Of a stretch of DNA of 10,973 nt, positions 5,417 through 10,973 are shown piece by piece. The notes under the pieces were generated by a model that worked only from the letters and a program-made list of their open reading frames with translations, did not search any database and had not been told where the DNA came from. Source of the stretch: an uncultured Collinsella sp. (lineage in GTDB: Bacteria; Actinomycetota; Coriobacteriia; Coriobacteriales; Coriobacteriaceae); contig CAADSV010000044.1 in assembly GCA_900751665.1 (NCBI GenBank), positions 1 to 10,973 of the forward strand, in the 5' to 3' direction. Both the position numbers and the translations under genes were made by a program. Within the stretch, counting starts at the first letter, position 1, and each line of letters opens with the position of its first letter.

Positions 5417-7719
5417 GCGCGCCCAAGCGCGAGCATGTGATACCCCCGCGGCCCCTCATGCCATGGACGATGGCCTTGTGTGCCGGCCTGTGCGTTAGCT
5501 GTGTCTTGGTGCTCAACGTGGCCGCCGATGCGATACTGGGGGAGCAGACATCGGCGGTCAGACCGCTTGTAGTTATTTCGGTTGCGGCGTCGCTGTGCAT
5601 GGTGCTGGCTCTATCTTGTGAGCGACTTACCCTGTGGAAACGTTGGCTATATGCCGCAGCTATCGGTTTGCTTGCGGGCTCGATTGTTTCGGCGTGGTGG
5701 GCTGTGGGTGCGCTAAGTGCCACGAAGGCGCTCGACGGTCGAGCGGCAAGCAGCCTCGAGTTTGTCGTGCAGGGTGATCCGTCCATAAACGATGGGACGT
5801 ATTCCTACACCTGCGAAACATGCGTGGACGGCAGGCGCTTGGTTGAGGTTCGTCTGTCGTGCGACCGCGAGCTTGGTGCCGGGTCTCATGTGCGTGTTAT
5901 CGGCCGCGTTTCGCGCTTTGAGAACGATGCGTATGGGCGCTCGCGCGTGCTCCGAGGCGAGGTGCGCAAGGTTAAAGCCGTTCGGATTGTGTCGGTCGAT
6001 GAGGGCTCTCCGGGGCCGCTGCTTCGGCTGCGAAATGGGCTGCTTGCGTCCATCGCGCCTGCGACCGACCCGGCGCGTGCTCTCATAGCCGGTGTCGTCT
6101 GCGGTCGTTCGGCCGAGCTGCGCGCCCAGCCGGCGGGCGACTGGTTTTCGGTGACGGGAACGGCGCATCTTATCGCCGTCTCGGGCAGCCATTTGGCTAT
6201 CGTTGGCTATTTAATCGAGTGCGTTCTGCAAAAAACTCGCTGTTCACGTGGGTTGCAACGGATACTGTTGGCGCTCACGCTTGTAGCGTATGCCTCCTTT
6301 ACGGGCGCGTCTTCCTCGGCCGTGCGCGCGTGCTGCATGGTGTTCGCGACGCTTGTCGTAAACGGCGCGGGGCGTCGCCGGCACGGCGCATCGGCGCTCT
6401 TCGTAACCATGTCCATTTTTGTGCTACTGAGGCCGACAGTGCTGTTCGAGATGGGCTTTCAGCTTTCATGTGCCAGCGTCTTTGCCATCCTGTGCTTTTG
6501 CCCGTACGCCACTTACGCTTTGGGAGAGCTGGGTGTGCCGACGGGTATTGCCAGCATGCTTTCCGTCACACTGTGCTCGCAGTTGGCGACGCTCCCCATC
6601 ACCATTCCTGCCTTTGGTACGTTCTCGCTTATTGCTCCGCTGTCGAATGCGGTCATCGGTTCGGTGGTGAGCTTACTGCTCGCTGTGTCGATCGTGCTGG
6701 TTCCCTTTTCGCTCGTAGCGCCGTTACAGGCTTGGGCGCTCGTCGTACCCATGATTGCTGCCCGGTGCGCACTTTTCTTTGAGCAGCTGTTTGCCGCCGT
6801 GCCGGGTGCATCCGTTAGTGTGCCGCCCGATAGCATGTGGATTTACCTTGTGCCGTGTTTTCTGGGGATCCTTCTAGTCTGGTGGCCGCGCCCGCAGGCA
6901 CGGCCTATGGCTGCTGGGCTTGTCTGCTTGGCGCTCCTGGCGGGGATTCCGTACATCTACTGGGATCGCTTCGCTCCGCCTTCGGTAACGGTGCTCGATG
7001 TGGGCCAGGCCGATGCGATTCTGATTCGTCAGGGTAGCGCCGTGGTACTCGTCGACTGTGGGCTCGATGAGCGCGTGGTGTCGGCGTTGGTTCGCAATAA
7101 CGTCCACCATATCGACGCCGTCTTCGTGACACATTGGGACGAAGACCATTGGGGTGGTCTTCCTGATGTGCTCGATCGGTTTCCGGTTGGAACCATTGCG
7201 GTCGCGGCTAATGCGCTGGAGGATGCGCCCGCTGAGGTCCTAAATCGCCCGGGCGTAACGTATCGGCAGGTGGCTCGCGGGGACACGATCGATATCGGCA
7301 TATTTCGGGCTCGTGTGATGTGGCCGTTTGACACGGTGGATGGCGAGGGCAATGAAGACTCGCTTGCCTTGCTGCTCAGTTATACCCAAGGAGGCCAGAG
7401 TCTCCGCATGCTACTCACTGGTGATGCCGAGCTCGATCAGGAACGCGAGTTTGTACAGGAGGTGGGGGATATCGATGTGCTCAAGCTGGGACATCACGGC
7501 TCAAAGGTTTCTGTCGACCTAGACCTGCTGGAAACGCTTAAGCCCGAGCTCTCTATCGCGAGTGCGGGCGAGGGCAACCGCTACGGCCATCCCTCGGACG
7601 CCTGCATCGATGCCGTTAAGGAAGCGGGTGGTGCATTCGCATGCACCATCGAACACGGTGATATCACCATCAAGCCGACCGCGAAGGGCTTTGCGATGCG
7701 ATGCCAGCGGCCGTGGTGA
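5413..7719 (+). CDS. comEC: Competence protein ComEC, DNA uptake channel with metallo-beta-lactamase domain
   Basis: ComEC forms the membrane channel through which single-stranded DNA enters during transformation. The 768-residue product carries all usual parts. N-terminal membrane helices (about 17-100) are followed by an external OB-like domain (about 110-195) with Cys134, Cys137 and Cys150. Next is the multi-helix Competence domain (about 215-490), with the hallmark HLIAVSGSHLAIVG (252-265). After one more helix comes a metallo-beta-lactamase-like domain (about 522-760) with THWDEDHWGG (573-582), LLTGDAE (667-673), GHHGS (693-697) and GHPSD (725-729). The metal ligands appear intact, which fits the proposed nuclease role. 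ATG 5413 overlaps the comEA stop by four bases and lacks a strong ribosome binding site, so translation is probably coupled; an in-frame TTG at 5401 is less likely. The frame is open throughout, with no sign of decay. Confidence 0.94.
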   Translation: MSAPKREHVIPPRPLMPWTMALCAGLCVSCVLVLNVAADAILGEQTSAVRPLVVISVAASLCMVLALSCERLTLWKRWLYAAAIGLLAGSIVSAWWAVGALSATKALDGRAASSLEFVVQGDPSINDGTYSYTCETCVDGRRLVEVRLSCDRELGAGSHVRVIGRVSRFENDAYGRSRVLRGEVRKVKAVRIVSVDEGSPGPLLRLRNGLLASIAPATDPARALIAGVVCGRSAELRAQPAGDWFSVTGTAHLIAVSGSHLAIVGYLIECVLQKTRCSRGLQRILLALTLVAYASFTGASSSAVRACCMVFATLVVNGAGRRRHGASALFVTMSIFVLLRPTVLFEMGFQLSCASVFAILCFCPYATYALGELGVPTGIASMLSVTLCSQLATLPITIPAFGTFSLIAPLSNAVIGSVVSLLLAVSIVLVPFSLVAPLQAWALVVPMIAARCALFFEQLFAAVPGASVSVPPDSMWIYLVPCFLGILLVWWPRPQARPMAAGLVCLALLAGIPYIYWDRFAPPSVTVLDVGQADAILIRQGSAVVLVDCGLDERVVSALVRNNVHHIDAVFVTHWDEDHWGGLPDVLDRFPVGTIAVAANALEDAPAEVLNRPGVTYRQVARGDTIDIGIFRARVMWPFDTVDGEGNEDSLALLLSYTQGGQSLRMLLTGDAELDQEREFVQEVGDIDVLKLGHHGSKVSVDLDLLETLKPELSIASAGEGNRYGHPSDACIDAVKEAGGAFACTIEHGDITIKPTAKGFAMRCQRPW

Positions 7720-7724
7720 CATCG

Positions 7725-7754
7725 TTGGCGCGCGGTGGGACCCTGGGCTAAAAT
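7725..7754 (+). promoter_or_regulatory. Probable promoter of holA
   Basis: TTGGCG (7725-7730) and TAAAAT (7749-7754) are spaced by 18 bases. The -10 matches sigma-70 consensus at five of six positions and the -35 at three. Transcription would begin about 30 bases before the holA ATG, leaving room for its GAGGGGG ribosome binding site (7783-7789). holA may also be reached by read-through from comEC, as no terminator lies between them. Confidence 0.55.
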
Positions 7755-7793
7755 GGCACGGTACGAATTCGAGAGTCTGCGAGAGGGGGCGCA

Positions 7794-8756
7794 ATGTCCG
7801 AAACCGGTCTGCTGCCGGCTTATCTGATCGTCGGTACCGATGGTGTCAAACGCGACCACGCCGTCTCGCGTATGAAAGCTCGCTTGGAAAAGTCGGGCAT
7901 GGTTGAGTTCAACCTCGATGAACGCGACATGACGAAAGATCCCGATATCGAGTCGATCATCGGCTCACTCAATACCTTTCCCATGGGTAGTGAGTTTCGC
8001 CTGGTGATCCTCGACGGCTGCTCCAAGCTTGCCAAGGCTGTCTCGGAACCGCTCGTCGAGTACCTCGCAAGTCCCAGCCCCACGACGGTCTGTCTTATTA
8101 TCGCCGACTCACTTGCCAAGAATACGCGCCTGTATAAGGCAATCGCCAAGATCGATAAGAAGGCTGTCGTCGATTGCTCGGGTACCAAGCGCTGGGAACT
8201 GCCGCGTCGCGTTCAGCAGATGGCGACGCAGCACGGTAAGTCCATCTCGACGGCTGCTGCCGAGGAGCTCGTCTCGCGTTCGGGCGAAAACACGCGCATG
8301 CTCGATAACGACCTGGCAAAGCTCGCCCAGATGGTCGATGCGCCCCAGATTGAGCTTGTAGACGTTGAGCGCTGGATCGTGCGTACGGCCGAGGTTCAGC
8401 CCTGGGACTTCTTCAACGCCGTCTCGGCTCGCGATATGCGGCGTTCGCTCGAGCTCTTTAAACTTCTGCCCTCCAAGAGCTACGTGTGGACCTACACGCT
8501 GCTATGCGGTCGCATCCGTGAGCTGATCGTCGCCAAGGCGCTCGATGGGCGTGGGCAGGGGCGTGAGCTCGCCGCGACGCTCAAGCTTCAGGCCTGGCAG
8601 GTCAAGAATCACCTTACCTGGGCGCGTCGTTTTTCGATGACCGAGCTCGTTGCCGCCCTCGAGGGCGCCGTCGATGTGGAACTCGCGCTCAAGGGTTCGG
8701 CCGATTCGGAGACCGCGCTTTTGCTCTGGATTACGAACATCTTGAGAAAATCGTGA
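7794..8756 (+). CDS. holA: DNA polymerase III delta subunit
   Basis: HolA is the delta subunit of the clamp loader, the part that opens the sliding clamp during replication. The 320-residue protein has the family length. The AAA+ fold starts with PAYLIVGTDGVKRDHAV, a degenerate P-loop that lacks the Lys-Ser/Thr of active ATPases, as is normal for delta. Family-type segments follow: SLNTFPMGSEFRLVILDGCSKL, where clamp contacts are expected, then SGENTRMLDNDLAKLA near 167-182, and the C-terminal collar domain with VWTYTLLCGRIRELIVAKAL and LKLQAWQVKNHLTWARRFS. The ATG at 7794 has a GAGGGGG site four bases upstream. Its place between comEC and rpsT is a widely conserved order and confirms an otherwise low-identity family. 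No terminator is evident after it. Confidence 0.92.
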   Translation: MSETGLLPAYLIVGTDGVKRDHAVSRMKARLEKSGMVEFNLDERDMTKDPDIESIIGSLNTFPMGSEFRLVILDGCSKLAKAVSEPLVEYLASPSPTTVCLIIADSLAKNTRLYKAIAKIDKKAVVDCSGTKRWELPRRVQQMATQHGKSISTAAAEELVSRSGENTRMLDNDLAKLAQMVDAPQIELVDVERWIVRTAEVQPWDFFNAVSARDMRRSLELFKLLPSKSYVWTYTLLCGRIRELIVAKALDGRGQGRELAATLKLQAWQVKNHLTWARRFSMTELVAALEGAVDVELALKGSADSETALLLWITNILRKS

Positions 8757-8803
8757 TGATACCTGCCTATTTGACAAATTCGTTCTATCCCTTTGAGGGG
8801 GAG

Positions 8804-8814
8804 CGTGCTATAGT
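8804..8814 (+). promoter_or_regulatory. Candidate extended -10 promoter of rpsT
   Basis: CGTGC precedes TATAGT (8809-8814), a five-of-six -10 with an upstream TG. It repeats the CGTGC-TA core seen before mihF. A perfect TTGACA lies at 8771-8776 but 32 bases away, too far to act as its -35. No standard -35 is seen at 16 to 18 bases. Initiation near 8820 would give a leader of about 70 bases carrying the hairpin at 8826-8852. Confidence 0.5.
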
Positions 8815-8825
8815 AGGCGCTTGCA

Positions 8826-8862
8826 TGACCTCACCGTGTCTCAGAGGTGTCATACATTTTTT
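8826..8862 (+). promoter_or_regulatory. Hairpin plus U run in the rpsT leader
   Basis: TGACCTC (8826-8832) can pair with GAG and GTCA at 8844-8852 with a two-base bulge, around an eleven-base loop. TACA and then six T (8857-8862) follow, twelve bases before the GAAAGGA ribosome binding site. The shape resembles a weak terminator inside a ribosomal-protein leader and could attenuate or autoregulate rpsT. The four-base gap before the U run and the bulge weaken the terminator reading. Confidence 0.35.
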
Positions 8863-8889
8863 GCAAGGAACTCGAAAGGAACTCCAGAA

Positions 8890-9156
8890 GTGGCAAACAT
8901 CAAGTCTCAGAAGAAGCGTATCCGCACCAATGAGGCAGCTCGCATGCGTAACAAGGCTGTCAAGTCCGAGCTCAAGACGCTGACCAAGCACGTCCAGTCC
9001 GCCGTCGCCGAGGGCGACGCCGAGAAGGCCCAGGCTGCCCTCAAGACCGTCACCAAGCGTCTCGACATGGCTGCCGCTAAGCATGTCATCCACAAGAACC
9101 AGGCTTCCAACCGCAAGTCCGGTCTTGCCAAGCTCGTGAACAGCATCAACGCTTAA
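8890..9156 (+). CDS. rpsT: 30S ribosomal protein S20
   Basis: S20 is a primary binder of 16S rRNA in the body of the 30S subunit and forms a three-helix bundle. The 88-residue product is highly basic and starts with MANIKSQKKRIRTNEAARMR, the family signature, followed by alternating Lys/Ala-rich helices. It ends with NQASNRKSGLAKLVNSINA, where the ASRxKSxLxxxVN pattern is typical. The GTG at 8890 is used: GAAAGGA (8874-8880) lies nine bases upstream, and the family starts with MANIKS. Extending to an ATG at 8821 would add 23 unrelated residues. A non-ATG start is notable because in E. coli rpsT begins with UUG, which matters for autogenous control. It forms its own unit, with a candidate promoter and leader hairpin before it and a strong terminator after it. 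Confidence 0.96.
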   Translation: MANIKSQKKRIRTNEAARMRNKAVKSELKTLTKHVQSAVAEGDAEKAQAALKTVTKRLDMAAAKHVIHKNQASNRKSGLAKLVNSINA

Positions 9157-9190
9157 GTTGTAAATTTCACACCACACAGATTACGCGCAT

Positions 9191-9227
9191 AAATGGAGCC
9201 TGTTTTATGGAACAGGCTCCATTTTTT
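9191..9227 (+). terminator. Strong intrinsic terminator after rpsT
   Basis: A perfect 14-pair stem joins 9191-9204 (ending in GGAGCCTGTT) and 9211-9224 (starting AACAGGCTCC), with a six-base loop. The right arm runs into six T at 9222-9227. The A run opposite the T run could also allow termination of minus-strand transcription, but no minus-strand gene is present. It cleanly isolates rpsT from lepA. Confidence 0.93.
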
Positions 9228-9239
9228 GTACCGCTCGGG

Positions 9240-9245
9240 TAAGAT
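9240..9245 (+). promoter_or_regulatory. Candidate -10 element for a leaderless lepA transcript
   Basis: TAAGAT lies seven bases before the lepA ATG (9253) and matches the -10 consensus at four of six positions, including the key TA and final T. No purine-rich ribosome binding site is evident between it and the ATG. This geometry is that of leaderless genes, common in actinobacteria. There is no recognisable -35: its expected place falls in the terminator right arm. Confidence 0.4.
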
Positions 9246-9252
9246 AGTCCGC

Positions 9253-10973
9253 ATGAATACTTCAATTGACATTTCCCACATCCGCAACTTCTCAATCGTT
9301 GCGCATATCGACCATGGCAAGTCCACGATCAGTGACCGCATCCTCGAGCTCACCCATACCGTCGATGAGCGCGACATGGAGTCGCAGCTGCTCGACACGA
9401 TGGACATCGAGCGCGAGCGCGGCATCACGATCAAGTCCAATGCCGTCCGCGTGTCCTATGACGCCGACGACGGCGAGACGTATCAGTTCAACCTGATCGA
9501 TACGCCGGGCCACGTGGACTTCACCTACGAGGTCTCGCGTTCGCTGGCCGCTTGCGAGGGCGCGGTGCTCGTCGTGGACGCCACTCAGGGCGTTGAGGCG
9601 CAGACCGTTTCCAACGCGACGCTCGCCATGAACGCCAACTTGGACATTGTTCCGGCCATCAACAAGATCGACCTCCCCTCGGCTCACCCCGACGAGGTTA
9701 AGACCGAGATCGAAGACGACCTGGCCATTCCCGCCGACGATGCCGTGTGCGTGTCGGGCAAGACCGGCGAGGGTATCCACGATCTGCTGGAGTCCATCGT
9801 CTTTTTGATCTCGCCTCCCAAGGGCGATGCAAATGGCCCTCTCAAGGCACTGATTCTGGATTCGTACTTCGATGAGTACCGCGGCGTCGTCGCCACGGTG
9901 CGCGTCTTTGACGGTTCCATCAAAAAGGGCGATACCCTGCGCATGATGCAGGCCAAGGGCGACTTCTTGGTCGACGGCGTGGGCGTCAAGCGCCCTGCCG
10001 AGACGCCGGTCGATGCTCTGACTGTTGGCGAGGTTGGCTATGTGGTCACGGGTCTGAAGGACCCCGAGGCCGTGCGCGTGGGCGATACCCTTACGTGGGC
10101 TTCGAACCCCTGCCCCGAGCCGCTGCCGGGCTACCGCGAGGCCAAACCCATGGTCTACACGGGCCTGTTCCCCATCGACAACAAGGACTACGAGAACCTG
10201 CGCGACGCGCTTGATAAGCTGCACGTCAACGATCCGTCGTTGGTGTGGGAGCCTGAGACGTCGGTGGCGCTGGGCTTTGGCTTCCGCGTGGGCTTCCTGG
10301 GCCTGCTGCACATGGAGGTCGTCAAGGAGCGCCTGGAGCGCGAGTTCAATCTGGATCTGATCGCCACGAGTCCCTCGGTCGACTACCACGTGTACAAGAC
10401 TGACGGCGAGATGATTGATGTCCGCAGCCCGCAGGATCTGCCCGAGGCCACGCGCATCGAGCGTATCGAAGAGCCCTACCTCAAGGCAAAGATCATCTGC
10501 CCGCCCGAGTATACGGGTGCCGTCATGCAGCTCGCTATCGAGCACCGTGGCGTCACGACCGATATGATCCACCTGACGAGCAAATCGGTCGAGATACGCT
10601 TTGATATGCCGCTCGCCGAGCTCATCTTGGACTTCTTCGATCAGCTCAAGAGCCGCACCAAGGGTTACGCCTCGCTCGACTACGAGTTCAACGAATATCG
10701 CCCCTCCGAGCTCGTCAAGCTCGACATCCTGCTTTCGGGCGACGAGGTGGACGCGCTGTCGTTTATCGTGCACAAGGATAAGGCTTATGGCCTGGCCCGC
10801 GGCCTGTGCGACAAGCTCAAGGAGATCATCCCGCGACAGCTGTTCGAGGTGCCTATCCAGGGCGCCATCGGCAACAAGATCATCGCCCGCTCCACCGTTA
10901 AGGCACGTCGTAAGGACGTGCTGGCCAAGTGTTACGGCGGCGATATCTCGCGAAAGCGCAAGCTGCTCGAGAA
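9253..10973 (+). CDS. lepA: Elongation factor 4 (LepA), 3' end beyond the window
   Basis: LepA is a ribosome-associated GTPase related to EF-G, proposed to act in back-translocation under stress or in 30S subunit biogenesis. The visible 573 codons begin with SHIRNFSIVAHIDHGKST, which fixes the start next to the family N-terminus. GTPase motifs are G1 AHIDHGKST (17-25), G2 ERGIT (55-59), G3 DTPGH (83-87), G4 NKID (137-140) and G5 SGKTG (168-172; SAKTG is more usual). Later come the beta-barrel domain 2 (SYFDEYRGVVATVRVFDG), the EF-G-like domains III and V (GFGFRVGFLGLLHMEVVKERLERE; PPEYTGAVM), and the LepA-specific C-terminal start (IGNKIIARSTVKARRKDVLAKCYGGDISRKRKLLE). The EF-G domain IV is absent, as expected. 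About 25 to 30 residues are missing at the 3' end. Placement after rpsT is the common bacterial order. Confidence 0.97.
   Translation, partial: MNTSIDISHIRNFSIVAHIDHGKSTISDRILELTHTVDERDMESQLLDTMDIERERGITIKSNAVRVSYDADDGETYQFNLIDTPGHVDFTYEVSRSLAACEGAVLVVDATQGVEAQTVSNATLAMNANLDIVPAINKIDLPSAHPDEVKTEIEDDLAIPADDAVCVSGKTGEGIHDLLESIVFLISPPKGDANGPLKALILDSYFDEYRGVVATVRVFDGSIKKGDTLRMMQAKGDFLVDGVGVKRPAETPVDALTVGEVGYVVTGLKDPEAVRVGDTLTWASNPCPEPLPGYREAKPMVYTGLFPIDNKDYENLRDALDKLHVNDPSLVWEPETSVALGFGFRVGFLGLLHMEVVKERLEREFNLDLIATSPSVDYHVYKTDGEMIDVRSPQDLPEATRIERIEEPYLKAKIICPPEYTGAVMQLAIEHRGVTTDMIHLTSKSVEIRFDMPLAELILDFFDQLKSRTKGYASLDYEFNEYRPSELVKLDILLSGDEVDALSFIVHKDKAYGLARGLCDKLKEIIPRQLFEVPIQGAIGNKIIARSTVKARRKDVLAKCYGGDISRKRKLLE

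Noticed and set aside
5443..5455. Thirteen-base match to the first bases of the window (CCCCCGCGGCCCC)
   Set aside because: It is low-complexity GC-rich sequence inside comEC coding for Pro/Arg/Pro; a chance match is likely and there is no flanking similarity.
6219..6782. Second plus-strand frame of 187 codons inside comEC
   Set aside because: It is out of phase with the membrane domain of ComEC, rich in Cys/Arg/His, and has no start signal; it is a shadow frame.
8771..8776. Perfect TTGACA as the rpsT -35
   Set aside because: The only good -10 is 32 bases downstream, and there is no -10 at 16 to 18 bases, so it is probably chance or belongs to an unseen minor promoter.
8821..8889. N-terminal extension of rpsT from ATG 8821
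   Set aside because: The added residues are unrelated to S20 and would place the hairpin and the ribosome binding site inside the gene. GTG 8890 gives the family start MANIKS.
9292..10773. Open frame of 493 codons on the minus strand
   Set aside because: It is exactly antisense to lepA, whose protein shows all GTPase motifs. High third-position GC in the real gene removes stops from the mirror frame. The minus-strand protein shows no recognisable family or start signals.

Overview
The window is an ordinary chromosomal core region, all of it coded on the + strand, of a high-GC actinobacterium. Nearest fit is the class Coriobacteriia, probably Collinsella or a close relative. The lineage call rests on an actinobacterial-type integration host factor (mihF) followed directly by gmk and rpoZ, the order known from mycobacteria. 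Strong GC bias at third codon positions and several GTG starts fit. The genus is inference from general resemblance; no search was run.

Layout. (1) 1-1839: end of a pyrimidine operon, with the C-terminus of pyrK (iron-sulfur subunit of type 1B dihydroorotate dehydrogenase), complete pyrD and complete pyrF, all overlapping. (2) 1840-2078: AT-richer intergenic DNA with a long hairpin after pyrF and a striking dyad over the probable mihF promoter. (3) 2079-4489: mihF, gmk, rpoZ and thiI, packed with gaps of 0 to 5 bases, then a strong intrinsic terminator. (4) 4490-4702: intergenic DNA with several short palindromes, then comEA and comEC (4703-7719), a DNA-uptake pair joined by an ATGA overlap. 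(5) holA (DNA polymerase III delta subunit) with its own probable promoter. (6) rpsT (ribosomal protein S20) as a separate unit, with a GTG start, a structured leader and a very strong terminator. (7) lepA (elongation factor 4), which runs off the window end and may be transcribed with almost no leader. The order comEA-comEC-holA-rpsT-lepA is widely conserved in Gram-positive bacteria, which supports each call.

Functionally the genes cover UMP synthesis, nucleoid architecture, GMP phosphorylation, RNA polymerase assembly, tRNA thiolation, DNA uptake, replication clamp loading and ribosome function. I saw no mobile elements, CRISPR arrays, rRNA or tRNA genes, and no gene on the minus strand; the long minus-strand reading frames are mirror frames of high-GC genes. 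I do not see a previously undescribed system. The signals most worth a second look are regulatory: the dyad at the mihF promoter, the palindromes upstream of comEA, the rpsT leader, and the leaderless-looking start of lepA.
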